42,293 nucleotides of DNA. It comes from Bordetella parapertussis (lineage in GTDB: Bacteria; Pseudomonadota; Gammaproteobacteria; Burkholderiales; Burkholderiaceae_D). Of this stretch, positions 25,717 through 34,956 are shown one piece after another. Under the pieces are notes generated by a model. The model did no database searches and was not told the origin of the DNA. It saw only the letters and a list, made by a program, of their open reading frames with translations. The stretch lies in NCBI GenBank assembly GCA_945883145.1, contig CAMCXB010000014.1:1-42293 (forward strand). The letters run 5' to 3'. The translations under genes were made by a program, and so were the position numbers. The first letter of the stretch is position 1. Every line of letters begins with the position of its first letter.

Positions 25717-28700
25717 TCATTGCACTGCAGTGAGTACACAGACATCACTACCGTCAGTCGGCATTTTCGGTTCAACTAATTTCTTTAACGGTACCCATGC
25801 AACAGAAGTTGCGAGTCTTACCACCGTCTCCAATACATCCCCTGCATTAGGCCCCACAGAAAATTTATCAAACTGCCCCTTGACTTCTATGGGTATAGAT
25901 AAGCTCAAAAATTGAGCAGTCTTAGCCTGCGGCTGCATACGTATGCTAAGTTTCTCGTCAATGAAATTAACGGAAGCATTGCCTGTTACGCGCATCTCAC
26001 TGGTATCGATAATTAATGAGCGTTGTAGTAGCTTACCCTGATCTAAAGTGAAGCGACCTATCGCGCAATTCACTTTAGAAGCATTGTTACTATCAATGGT
26101 AGGCAACAAGGCAACCAACACATTGACTGCCCACATATCAAACACACCCGATTTTAAATTCTCAGGCCAGACCGCAAATTCTATTGATCCCTTTCCTGTT
26201 TTTAAAATTTCAGACAGACGTGGCGCACGCGCTGCTACATCAACATGTACAGTGACTTTACCCTTCATATCAGATTCAGGTTTGATGCGTCTCGCTAAAA
26301 TACCGTATTCGAAATTATCGATATCAATTTTAAGATCAGCCTGCACATCTTTATCTGTAGGCTCATAAGAGAGCGACCATTTCGCAGCGCCACCTGGAAC
26401 TGCAATCTTCACTGGCCCTATCTCAGCGCGACCTTCTTGTAAGCGAGCGCGCAAGCTACCATTTCCCATTTGATCTTTGCCTGACATCACACGTTCAACA
26501 TCGACCGTCAATGTTGCATTCATTTTGCGCAATGTGGCTGGACTTAACATGCTCTGCACTTGATCACTCGCTTGCGTTGCTTTCTTACTCATTGCATCAC
26601 GATCCGCTGATTTTTTATCAGGTGGCTGCTCTGCACTATTCCCAGTTGCAGTCCAACCCTGCGTCGGAAAATCTTCCAATTGAATGAGTGGTGCATTCAA
26701 TGCTACATCTAACTTAGAGCGACCGCTTTCCGTATCCATCACACCGCGACCATTTAATATACTGCTACCAACTTGCAGACGCAGATTTTTAACTTCATAG
26801 CCACGATTTGACATCCTAAATTGTCCACCGACTGACCATGGCCCCCATGGAGGTAGCGCGACTTTGAAAATTTTATCGAGATGATTGAGCTTCTGACCTT
26901 GCACCTTCAATGCAAGCTCAACATCACGTGATTCAATATTTCTATCTAAACTACCGCTGAGTGTTAATTCAGTTTGTACTGCTTTAATCGACAGATCAAA
27001 TGGCACACGTAAAGCAGGATTAATTAAATCTTTAGCAGAGGCAGTTTGAATATTTATCTCTAAGGGCGTGTCATCCAAATTACCTGCAATGAGTAATTTT
27101 AATTTTTCACCAGGCATGGCAATTAAAGCGCCATGATTGATGGCGATATTAATTGAAGACTTGGTGTTTTTATCTTGCAAACTCAGCTTGCCACCTGAAA
27201 TCTCAGCTTGTAATTGGGCTTTAGCGATCAATCCTGAAAGCTGACTAGACTGGCTATCTAAATAAAAACCTACGTGATCTAGTATCGCTTGCATATCACT
27301 CGCAAGCTTTAACTGTTGCATGATGCGACCTGCATTAACATTATCTGCAGATAACCATAATTGCACACGCGGCGTGTCATTGCGCAAATCAAGCATCACA
27401 GCGCCATCAAAAGCTGTCTCAGCAATTTCTGCATGAAATGGTGAGGTTTGCATAAAACCATCACGTATATGTCCATCAAAACGCAGATCACGCACTGCTA
27501 TCTTTGCCCCTTCAACAGAGCGTACTCTTATGTTGAGATCAGCATCATCAAGTATGATTTTCTGCGGTAGTATCGGTATATCTAACGATGCACTTCCGAC
27601 TGATGATTTATCAGCCTTAGATTTTTCTGGTTTGTTATTGGTTGATGCTGCTACCGGCATCAAGGAATCTAGCTCTGCGCTATCAATATTGGAGGCATCT
27701 AACTGTACTTGCAGATGTGATTTTCCTGCTTTTAATGTACGAGCGATATCCACATACATATTGCTGCGCCCAAGTTGAAACACTAAATTTGATAGCTTCC
27801 ATTTATCGCCGTCTATACTGACCTGTCCCGCTAAGGCTAGCGGTGCATCAGCACCGGGACGCAAGCCAAACCAATTAGCGACTTCACCTGCACGCTCAGC
27901 TCCTACACTAAAGCTAATATCTGCCTGCTGCTGATTTGCATTCAGATTACCTGCTATGCGTGCAATTAAACCCTTGGATTGCGCAATCAATTTTATCGGC
28001 GTTGTACCAGTTGTCATGCTAGTGACAAGATCACCACCATAGAGTTGTGCATCTACAGAATTACCTAATAAGCTACCGCGAAAATTTCCTTGTAATGGGC
28101 TACTTTCAGGCAGTGCGATATTGAGTTGATCAACTGTGAAAGCTACCGGTTTACCACCCTTTACATTACCGTAACTTAAACGACTATTTAGTAATTCAAG
28201 TCGCACAGAAAGTGCACGCATTAAATCACTACCGCGATTTCCCTCAGAGGTAAGCTGTAATTTAAGTTTACCTAACTTACCTTCTATCCCTTGCACACCA
28301 GTGAAAAATTCCGCTAAGCCAGCTATGTCAGCACGCTCACCACCAAAATCAAATTTAAAATTTGGTTTAGCGCGTGAGGCATCAATCTTGATCTCACCTT
28401 TAAGTGGAACGCCTGCTACATTCGCTTGTAATGGCATGGCGAGTTTGCCTTGTTCAAGTTTTAATCGTAGACCTGCATTACTAATATCACCTGGCAAACT
28501 CAGCCAGCGATCTACTTTCATCTCCAGATCAACATCGTAATTTTTTAGCTGTTGTAAATCAAAACTTGCTTGAGCAAGGCTTTGATATAAAGTGCGTAAA
28601 TCGGTTGGAGGCTCTTCATCTTGTTGATCTTGCCCAAGGAAAGGACGCAAATCGAGAGTAGACATCACAAGCTTGCCACTTAAACGCGGACGCTCTTTTT

Positions 28701-29700
28701 TCATATCAATGCTGAGCAGTCCTTGCATGGCAGTTTTACCTAACATGCCAGAAAGATCCGTCAACGTGATTTCACCGGGTGCGACTTTTAAGTAAGCACC
28801 AATACCTGCCGCACCTGCATTCGGCAAATCAATTTCTAACAAACGAACAAATCTAGCTAGATCGGGTGTGCCTAAACCAAATCGCAAACTAGAATTTTTT
28901 TCACCCAGATTGCCATTAATATTTAATACGCTCTCAATAAATTCTAATTTTATAGAGACTGGCCAAGGCTCTCGCCCTGCCACTAATGATACTAAAGACC
29001 CACCTTTGATTTGTAATTTATAAGGCAAGTCATTATCTATACGACCACTTGCAGTTGCATGCAAACCCGCATGAGCAGGCACTGCTGCTTCAAAATTATC
29101 AAGAGCGAAATGCTGTTCTTTGCCATTCACACCTCGATACGTCACATGCAAATCTGTCAGTGCAATTTTTTTTATATCAATGCTGGCAGCAAGCTGCTCT
29201 ACAGATAGAGCCTCTGACGCAGCATCCTGCTCTTTCGTTTCTGACTTGTCGTCTGGCAGGTCAAACGTCCAATTATTTTTTCCATCTACCTGCTGCTGTA
29301 ATAAGACTTTAACGTCTTGCCCTGATAACTCTTCAGCTTGAATTGTCTTATTTAGCAAAGGCAGTAAATCTAGAGCGATTTTTATTTCACCTACTTGAAG
29401 AAAGTCACCGCCTTCAAAACCACGAGGTTGTGCAATGTGCACATCACGTATTAACAAGGCAGGAAACAAACTCACACGTAACTTAAGCTCACCTTTTAGA
29501 TCAACTGAGCGCCCTAATTTTTTTGTTAATAAGGTGGAGATTTTTTCTTGATATAGCCCAGCATCGATTTGAATACCAATCAAAGCGACATACACCACCA
29601 TCAGTAAAAATAAGATAAGCGCAGCACGCCACGACCGCAGCCATTTTTTGGCTAGGGTGAGTCTTTGGTGGGAATAAGAATCTTGATGCGGTGAATTCAT
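25717..29700 (-). CDS. AsmA-family protein
   Basis: About 1327 residues. After a short basic cytoplasmic N-terminus comes one membrane helix (AALILFLLMVVYVALIGIQI). Then follows the AsmA N-terminal block (GLYQEKISTLLTKKLGRSVDLKGELKLRVSLFPALLIRDVHIAQPRGFEGGDFLQVGEIKIALDLLPLL), and a long beta-rich region with DUF3971/AsmA-C-like repeats to the C-terminus. Such proteins form bridge-like structures in the periplasm and are linked to lipid transport and outer membrane homeostasis. The start at 29700 is chosen over an upstream frame extension at 29733 because AAGGCGAG lies just before it. It precedes no obvious partner. Confidence 0.9.
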   Translation of the reverse strand: MNSPHQDSYSHQRLTLAKKWLRSWRAALILFLLMVVYVALIGIQIDAGLYQEKISTLLTKKLGRSVDLKGELKLRVSLFPALLIRDVHIAQPRGFEGGDFLQVGEIKIALDLLPLLNKTIQAEELSGQDVKVLLQQQVDGKNNWTFDLPDDKSETKEQDAASEALSVEQLAASIDIKKIALTDLHVTYRGVNGKEQHFALDNFEAAVPAHAGLHATASGRIDNDLPYKLQIKGGSLVSLVAGREPWPVSIKLEFIESVLNINGNLGEKNSSLRFGLGTPDLARFVRLLEIDLPNAGAAGIGAYLKVAPGEITLTDLSGMLGKTAMQGLLSIDMKKERPRLSGKLVMSTLDLRPFLGQDQQDEEPPTDLRTLYQSLAQASFDLQQLKNYDVDLEMKVDRWLSLPGDISNAGLRLKLEQGKLAMPLQANVAGVPLKGEIKIDASRAKPNFKFDFGGERADIAGLAEFFTGVQGIEGKLGKLKLQLTSEGNRGSDLMRALSVRLELLNSRLSYGNVKGGKPVAFTVDQLNIALPESSPLQGNFRGSLLGNSVDAQLYGGDLVTSMTTGTTPIKLIAQSKGLIARIAGNLNANQQQADISFSVGAERAGEVANWFGLRPGADAPLALAGQVSIDGDKWKLSNLVFQLGRSNMYVDIARTLKAGKSHLQVQLDASNIDSAELDSLMPVAASTNNKPEKSKADKSSVGSASLDIPILPQKIILDDADLNIRVRSVEGAKIAVRDLRFDGHIRDGFMQTSPFHAEIAETAFDGAVMLDLRNDTPRVQLWLSADNVNAGRIMQQLKLASDMQAILDHVGFYLDSQSSQLSGLIAKAQLQAEISGGKLSLQDKNTKSSINIAINHGALIAMPGEKLKLLIAGNLDDTPLEINIQTASAKDLINPALRVPFDLSIKAVQTELTLSGSLDRNIESRDVELALKVQGQKLNHLDKIFKVALPPWGPWSVGGQFRMSNRGYEVKNLRLQVGSSILNGRGVMDTESGRSKLDVALNAPLIQLEDFPTQGWTATGNSAEQPPDKKSADRDAMSKKATQASDQVQSMLSPATLRKMNATLTVDVERVMSGKDQMGNGSLRARLQEGRAEIGPVKIAVPGGAAKWSLSYEPTDKDVQADLKIDIDNFEYGILARRIKPESDMKGKVTVHVDVAARAPRLSEILKTGKGSIEFAVWPENLKSGVFDMWAVNVLVALLPTIDSNNASKVNCAIGRFTLDQGKLLQRSLIIDTSEMRVTGNASVNFIDEKLSIRMQPQAKTAQFLSLSIPIEVKGQFDKFSVGPNAGDVLETVVRLATSVAWVPLKKLVEPKMPTDGSDVCVLTAVQ

Positions 29701-29791
29701 TGCGCTCGCCTTAATGCAACTTAGACCTGGCAATTTTAGCAGGCTGCCGCCGAGTAAAATGAGATATCAACTCAGCAGCAGTAACGCCAAT

Positions 29792-30488
29792 TTAGAGCTG
29801 TTTATGAAAGCTATTAAAGCGCTTTACAGCTGCAGGGCTAGGCGCAGCAGGTCGTGGCAATTTATCTAATCCACTGGCGAGTAATTTATCCATGCGGGTT
29901 GCAGGTGATGGATGGGTAGAGAACAATAACTCTGCACGTGGATCATTTCCCTGCAAGGCCATGAGTTTTTCGAGTACGCTTAATGCTGCAGCCGGATCAT
30001 AACCAGCGCGTGTCATGATTTCTACACCCATACGATCAGCTTCAAACTCTGCACCTTTATCTAAACCACGTGCATACATTTGGCTACTCAGTCCGGCAAT
30101 TTTGTCGTCCTCTTCATCTTTGCTCATTTCTTGCAAATTCTTAGCGGCTTTCTCTACTAATCGCTGGCGTTGCACCACGGTGTAGTGATGCTTGCGAATC
30201 ACATGCGCAACTTCGTGCGCTAAAATAAATGCCAACTCATCTTCTGTTTCAATCAGCTTTAATAAACCACTGCTAATCAATACATAACCAGCTGGCGCAG
30301 CAAAAGCATTAATACCATCAGATTTAACTGCTGCAAAACGCCAACGATAATTTGACCCTGTTACTGCAGCAACAGAATTACCCACTAAATTTAAATAGCG
30401 CTGCACAGGCGCAGCATCTACTAAGGGCGCAGCACCCAATATAGTTGCAGCTGCAGATTGTCCTACTTGTTCTTCATCATTGATCTGC
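29792..30488 (-). pseudogene. M48-family metallopeptidase, 5' part lost at an IS insertion
   Basis: The open frame (215 residues from a TTG at 30439) carries the M48 zinc site HEVAH at about 75-79 of that frame, the downstream EFEADRMGVEIMTRAGYDP with the third zinc ligand, and the FSTHPSPATRM tail. The frame continues upstream to the insertion junction (QINDEEQVGQSAAATILGAA), which is the conserved stretch before the catalytic domain of BepA/YggG-type periplasmic M48 proteases. It then meets a TAA in the IS end. No ATG is in frame and the signal peptide is absent. On the other side of the IS no matching 5' part is recognisable. The remnant is unlikely to be exported. Confidence 0.85.
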
Positions 30489-30531
30489 TGTTAGTTTAGG
30501 ACCACAAGATAAGGGAGTTCTACATCATAAA

Positions 30532-31284
30532 TCATTGCACTGATACTGCCTGCTTCTGGACGAATCGAGGCACTAGCGTTTGTGGTGCTGGCGGCTTATA
30601 TCCGAGAGAACTATGGGGCCTAATTTCGTTGTAATGTTTGACCCACTCCCCAACAATTACCCTTGCTTCCTTAAGACTATAAAAGACTTCACCATCAAGC
30701 AAATTATCTCTGAAGGTGCCATTAAAGCTCTCGCAATAACCGTTCTCCCAAGGACTTCCTGGTTCAATATAGGCAGTCTTCACACCTATACCTCCCAACC
30801 ATTTGCGTAATTCTTTGGCTACAAATTCAGGTCCATTATCAGATCTGATGTATTCAGGTATGCCATTGCTAAGCATGACATCCGCTAATTGTTCAATCAC
30901 TTGTATCGCACCAATTCTCCTTGCGCAGTGAATTGTTAAACACCGTCTCGTATACTCATCAATCATCGTCAGCATACGAATCTTCCCACCATAGGCATCC
31001 CGCACAAAGACAAAGTCGTAACTCCAAACATGATTAGGATAGCTTGCACGAAGTCGTACACAACTGCCTTCATTACCCCACAACCTTGCTCTAGGAGCCT
31101 GCTTCTGCGGAACCTTTAATCCTTCTCGACGCCATATACGTGCAACTCTTGCTGTCGTTGCCTGATGCCAGCCTGCCTGTCGCATTAAGCCAGCCACCAT
31201 GCGATAGCCGTATCGACCATAAAGACCTGCAAGACGAATGACTTCAGCTTCTAGAGGTGCTTCATCATCTCTAGGAATAGGCAT
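30532..31284 (-). CDS. IS3-family transposase OrfB (DDE integrase core)
   Basis: 250 residues from an internal ATG. The integrase core has Asp90 in VWSYDFVFV, Asp149 in IRSDNGPEF and Glu185 in WENGYCESFNG: a D-D-35-E layout. The frame is open upstream to the end of orfA (through SACRLVGLSRSAWRY, an HTH_21-like lead-in), so the natural product is probably an OrfAB fusion made by -1 frameshifting at 31398-31404. All catalytic residues are present, so the transposase may be active. Confidence 0.93.
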   Translation of the reverse strand: MPIPRDDEAPLEAEVIRLAGLYGRYGYRMVAGLMRQAGWHQATTARVARIWRREGLKVPQKQAPRARLWGNEGSCVRLRASYPNHVWSYDFVFVRDAYGGKIRMLTMIDEYTRRCLTIHCARRIGAIQVIEQLADVMLSNGIPEYIRSDNGPEFVAKELRKWLGGIGVKTAYIEPGSPWENGYCESFNGTFRDNLLDGEVFYSLKEARVIVGEWVKHYNEIRPHSSLGYKPPAPQTLVPRFVQKQAVSVQ

Positions 31285-31391
31285 ATAGCGCCAAGCACTT
31301 CTTGATAGCCCTACTAAGCGACAGGCAGATCGTTCTGAAATACCATACTTAACAATGAGCGACTGCGCTGCTGTCTTACGCTTAGCAGGGC

Positions 31392-31673
31392 TTAGAAGTT
31401 TCCCTTGATAACATCTTTGAGCATGACTTCACGAAGAGATAAATCTGCAACGAGTTTCTTTAAGCGGACGTTCTCTTGCTCGATCTCTTTGAACCTCTTG
31501 GCTTGATCGACTTGCATACCGCCGTATATCTTGCGCCAACGATAATAACTTTGCTCTACGGTTCCGACTTCTTTACAAGCTTGTGCTAGGGTCTTGCCAT
31601 TGACGGTTAGGACATCGATTTGGCGAAGAAGTGTGACGATTTGTTCTGGTTTAAGACGTTGACCTTTAGGCAT
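31392..31673 (-). CDS. IS3-family transposase OrfA (helix-turn-helix)
   Basis: 93 residues. The HTH_Tnp_1 domain (LKPEQIVTLLRQIDVLTVNGKTLAQACKEVGTVEQSYYRWRKIYGGM) is followed by a leucine-zipper helix (FKEIEQENVRLKKLVADLSL). This resembles the IS407/IS51 branch. It ends three codons after the start of a GGGAAAC heptamer (31404-31398 on the minus strand) that would let ribosomes slip into the orfB frame. AAGGAG lies about 6 bases before the ATG. Confidence 0.92.
   Translation of the reverse strand: MPKGQRLKPEQIVTLLRQIDVLTVNGKTLAQACKEVGTVEQSYYRWRKIYGGMQVDQAKRFKEIEQENVRLKKLVADLSLREVMLKDVIKGNF
31398..31404 (-). promoter_or_regulatory. Slippery heptamer GGGAAAC for -1 frameshift
   Basis: On the minus strand the orfA frame reads G-GGA-AAC-TTC-TAA. 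G GGA AAC fits the X XXY YYZ rule, and a shift of -1 leads into the open orfB frame (CTA AGC CCT GCT AAG). Programmed -1 shifting is the known way IS3 elements make the OrfAB transposase. Confidence 0.65.
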
Positions 31674-31738
31674 ACGAAGTACTCCTTTCTAAGACAGATT
31701 AACAAAATTTCTCTCTTATAAAGTGGCACTAAAAATCA

Positions 31739-32128
31739 AGTCAGATCAGTGTTTTTAGATTTTCGTTCAGAGATTCACTAAAAATCTCTACGAGCAGATT
31801 ATGAAATTATTTTCATAATTTATATGGCAAGGTGTATTCATATTCACTATCCTGTTTGATGGGCAGTCAAATATCGATCGACTACTAACATTGGCTGGTG
31901 ACCTATCACGTTCCCTACAATATGTTGGATTGATACATCAAATTCTTGATGTCTATTTGATCTTGCTGCAAATTGATGAAATTATTCAAAAGGTGTTTGA
32001 ATCAATTTTAAATTTTAGTTAATCTGAACGAAGTAGTTTTGGTTTCTCATTTAATGCACTAGCTATGCTGAGCATTATGTGCTTTTATCTTTTTCCTTCT
32101 TGCCTATCACTTTTTCATACTTATCAAT
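31739..32128. other. Intergenic spacer between the IS and the secreted orphan gene
   Basis: 390 bases. It contains a second copy of CACTAAAAATC (31777-31787) 50 bases from the one in the IS end (31727-31737), and a perfect hairpin TTATGAAA-TTAT-TTTCATAA at 31799-31818. An open stretch without a start codon runs on the plus strand to TAA 32020 (ending QKVFESILNFS). I see no recognisable gene and no remnant of the M48 5' end. Confidence 0.5.
31799..31818. repeat. Perfect hairpin TTATGAAA-N4-TTTCATAA
   Basis: 8-bp arms with a 4-base loop (TTAT), 61 bases beyond the IS right end. Function unknown; it could be an operator or a weak terminator. Confidence 0.4.
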
Positions 32129-32788
32129 ATGCTTAAACATTTTTTTATTGCGCTAATTTTTTTTCTTCCAGAGCTGGCTTGCGCAGAAAAATTAATTTTT
32201 CTCATGTTTCCTGATAAGGGTGTGTGGACATTCATACAAGATCATCCGGTTTCAGGTTTAGATGGAACGACAGTAGGAATAAATAAATTTTATCGCTTAT
32301 CTTCTGATCAAAATTCGGGGCTCTCTAATCTGTTGATGGTTGCTTGGGTGAATCGAAACCCCTTAACTAGTCCGACAGATCACTTAGCGAATTCTGCAAA
32401 AGCATTACAGAATGGTTGTGAAAGATTAAGTGTTACACCCTTACATCAAACGATAGAGTATAGAGTGCCTCTAACTTATGGACGGATTTATTGTACGAAT
32501 AACAAAGATATGAACAAGGGATTCATTCAAAGTATAAAAGTCATGCAAGGACGTACTAAATTATTCATCGTAACTAGACAATGGAATACACCTCCTTATA
32601 GGATGCCGAAGGATGGTTTTGATCGTGATATGTTTGCGCGATCAATTTTCAAATCACCAGAGTTGGCTGCTTCTTGGTTAAATGAATTTAATTTAACAAA
32701 CGAGCATCTAGGAAATTCTGTGACGCTATGTGCAGAGAGTCCTGAAGAATTTGGTATGCCTTGCGAAAATAGCGAATCTCCCATATGA
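32129..32788 (+). CDS. Secreted protein of unknown function
   Basis: 219 residues. A clear signal peptide (MLKHFFIALIFFLPELACA, cleavage before EKL) suggests export. The mature part has four cysteines in two groups (NGCERL and RIYCTN; TLCAESPEEFGMPCEN) that could form two disulfides, and a central basic stretch. I do not recognise a family. No good Shine-Dalgarno precedes the ATG. It stands alone between an IS flank and the convergent cobA gene; codon content looks ordinary. Confidence 0.7.
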   Translation: MLKHFFIALIFFLPELACAEKLIFLMFPDKGVWTFIQDHPVSGLDGTTVGINKFYRLSSDQNSGLSNLLMVAWVNRNPLTSPTDHLANSAKALQNGCERLSVTPLHQTIEYRVPLTYGRIYCTNNKDMNKGFIQSIKVMQGRTKLFIVTRQWNTPPYRMPKDGFDRDMFARSIFKSPELAASWLNEFNLTNEHLGNSVTLCAESPEEFGMPCENSESPI

Positions 32789-32857
32789 CATATTAAGGCA
32801 GACTTTCAGTTAAGATAGTTTCTTAAATAGTATGAAAAAAATACGCATAAAATCCCT

Positions 32858-33598
32858 TTATTGTTTTGATCTTTTTCTCAAAGCCTCACCTATCATCACT
32901 AGCACTGGGCCTTCACATGGTGGAAGTCCGAGTGCCATCTCAGCGAGTGTTAAGCGCATCACGCGTTGAGTATCTCGACTAACATTTTCAATAGTAATGA
33001 CAGGTGTATCTACAGAGTTGCCATTTGCGAGTAAGCGTTGTGCAGTTTCTATAGCAGCTTGCCCACCCATGTATTGCACCATGGTGTCACAACTAGGGAG
33101 AGCGACTTCTTCATTTTCATCTTTGCCTGTAGTGGAGGTAAAGAAGGCGACATTGCGTGCAACGCCACGTTTAGTTAAAGGTTGTTTGATAGCGGCTGCA
33201 GCAGCAAAGGCGGTGGTAATACCAGGGATGATTTCATACTCTATCCCTGCATTTTCTAGAGCAGTGAGTTCTTCATCAGCGCGTCCAAACAGCATGGGAT
33301 CACCACCTTTGAGCCTTACTACACGCGCATATTCAAATGCACAGGCAACGAGCTTTTGATTAATGATGGTTTGGGCAGTGGAGCGTTGTCCACTGCGTTT
33401 ACCTACTGAGATCAATGTGGCTTGCGGACAGAGCGCCAATATGTCGGGTGTGATTAAGGCATCATGTAGCACCACATCTGCTTCACGGAGTACCTTAGCC
33501 CCACGCACTGTGATGAGATCAGCAGCACCTGGTCCAGCACCAATCAGCCACACTTTGCCTGCTTGTTGCTTTGGTGGCTGGTCTGATGCGTCAGACAT
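32858..33598 (-). CDS. cobA: Uroporphyrinogen-III C-methyltransferase
   Basis: 246 residues with the SUMT pattern: VWLIGAGPGAADLITVRGAKVLREADVVLHDAL (SAM-binding start), RLKGGDPMLFGRADEE, YEIIPGITTAFAAAA, PLTKRG and TMVQYMGG. It makes precorrin-2 for siroheme, the cofactor of the sulfite reductase encoded in the same operon. Only the methyltransferase is present; the dehydrogenase/ferrochelatase half of CysG is not fused. Last gene of the cys operon, 32 bases after cysN. Confidence 0.95.
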   Translation of the reverse strand: MSDASDQPPKQQAGKVWLIGAGPGAADLITVRGAKVLREADVVLHDALITPDILALCPQATLISVGKRSGQRSTAQTIINQKLVACAFEYARVVRLKGGDPMLFGRADEELTALENAGIEYEIIPGITTAFAAAAAIKQPLTKRGVARNVAFFTSTTGKDENEEVALPSCDTMVQYMGGQAAIETAQRLLANGNSVDTPVITIENVSRDTQRVMRLTLAEMALGLPPCEGPVLVMIGEALRKRSKQ

Positions 33599-33630
33599 AA
33601 AGGCAGTGATTGAAATACAAACGTTAAAAA

Positions 33631-34956
33631 TCAGTCTAGTCGTATCATGCCTGCAGCTACAGTTTGATGTGACACTTCATCGATTAAGATAAAAGAACCG
33701 GTTGCACGTTCATCATCATAGGCATCTGCAGCCAGAGGTTGTTGCACATTCAAGGTAATGCGTGCAATGCCATTGAGTTTGAGCTCATTGCCTGCATGAC
33801 GTTCTTGGGTGTTGATGTCTAAGAGAGAGTCTATGCTAGTCACACGTGCAGGTACTTGTTTGGTTGTATGTTTGAGCCAGTATTTACGACGTAAGTCGAG
33901 TGGCTCTTCAGATAGCCAGCAAACTTCTGCACTCACTGTTTTTAATAGCGTAGCTGGCTTCTCTATCGATGACAGCATATCGCCACGCGAAATATCCAAA
34001 TACTCTTCTAATAAAATAGTCACTGATTGTCCGGCTGATGCTTGGTCGAGTGAGCCATCTAAAGTCAGAATCTCTTTAACAGTCGCTGTCTGACCACCGG
34101 GTTGCACTAACAGCTTGTCACCTTTGCTGACTGTGCCCGATTCAATGCGCCCCATGTAACCACGAAAATCATTTGCTTCATGTCCATTGTGACGTGCGAC
34201 TAATTGCACTGGAAAACGAAATGCAGAATTATGCTCTTCATCATAAACAGAAATCGATTCTAATAAATCGATGAGAGTAGGGCCTTGATACCAAGGCATG
34301 TTGACACTAGGTGTGACAACATTGTCACCAGTGAGTGCGGATAAAGGAATTGCGTGTATCGCTTTCAGACCCAATTGTTTTGCGAATTGCTGGTAGGCGC
34401 CGATGATGCGGTCATATGTTGTTTGATCATAATTGATCAAATCCATTTTATTTACAGCCACGATCACATGCTCAATTTGCAGTAGATGCGCAATGGTGGA
34501 ATGGCGCTTAGTTTGAATCAGTAAATCGACACTGCCATCATCACCAAGCTTAACTTTTGAGACATCAATCAAAATAATGACAGCATCTGCAGTTGAAGCA
34601 CCTGTGACCATATTGCGAGTGTATTGTTCATGCCCCGGTGTGTCAGCAATAATAAATTTTCGTTTAGGCGTAGCGAAATAACGGTAAGCCACATCAATCG
34701 TAATGCCTTGTTCGCGTTCTGCTTCTAAGCCATCAGTGAGTAGCGATAAATCTACCGTATCGCCCACCGTGCGTTTATGGCGTGCGCGTGAGATCGCATC
34801 TAACTGATCTGCAAAAATACCTTTGCTATCAAATAGCAGACGGCCAATTAAAGTGCTCTTACCATCATCGACTGAACCTGCTGTGATGAAGCGTAGTAGA
34901 CCACGTTCGAGTTTTGTATGTGCTTCGGTCATGTTGTTATCCAATACAGCGTTCAT
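33631..34956 (-). CDS. cysN: Sulfate adenylyltransferase subunit 1 (GTPase)
   Basis: 441 residues. GTPase motifs: TAGSVDDGKSTLIGRLL (P-loop), DTPGHEQYTRNM (G3) and NKMDL (G4), followed by two EF-Tu-like beta domains. CysN drives APS synthesis by CysD through GTP hydrolysis. The protein ends after the GTPase/beta domains, so there is no fused APS kinase (CysC). Its ATG overlaps the cysD stop (TGATG), showing tight coupling. Confidence 0.96.
   Translation of the reverse strand: MNAVLDNNMTEAHTKLERGLLRFITAGSVDDGKSTLIGRLLFDSKGIFADQLDAISRARHKRTVGDTVDLSLLTDGLEAEREQGITIDVAYRYFATPKRKFIIADTPGHEQYTRNMVTGASTADAVIILIDVSKVKLGDDGSVDLLIQTKRHSTIAHLLQIEHVIVAVNKMDLINYDQTTYDRIIGAYQQFAKQLGLKAIHAIPLSALTGDNVVTPSVNMPWYQGPTLIDLLESISVYDEEHNSAFRFPVQLVARHNGHEANDFRGYMGRIESGTVSKGDKLLVQPGGQTATVKEILTLDGSLDQASAGQSVTILLEEYLDISRGDMLSSIEKPATLLKTVSAEVCWLSEEPLDLRRKYWLKHTTKQVPARVTSIDSLLDINTQERHAGNELKLNGIARITLNVQQPLAADAYDDERATGSFILIDEVSHQTVAAGMIRLD

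Larger units (their letters stand above)
30489..31738 (-). mobile_element. IS3-family insertion sequence
   Basis: About 1.25 kb, the usual IS3-family size, with orfA and orfB on the minus strand. The ends are imperfect inverted repeats: TTTAGGACCACAAGATAAGG at 30495-30514 against TTTAGTGCCACTTTATAAGA read inward from the right end. With TG/CA termini the boundaries would be 30489 and 31738. I see no target site duplication, so the exact ends are uncertain, or a deletion or recombination followed insertion. It truncates the M48 peptidase gene. Confidence 0.85.

Noticed and set aside
31820..32022. Open plus-strand stretch ending QKVFESILNFS in the spacer after the IS
   Set aside because: No ATG/GTG/TTG start at a sensible place with a ribosome binding site, AT-rich sequence, and no family recognised; 67 open codons can arise by chance.
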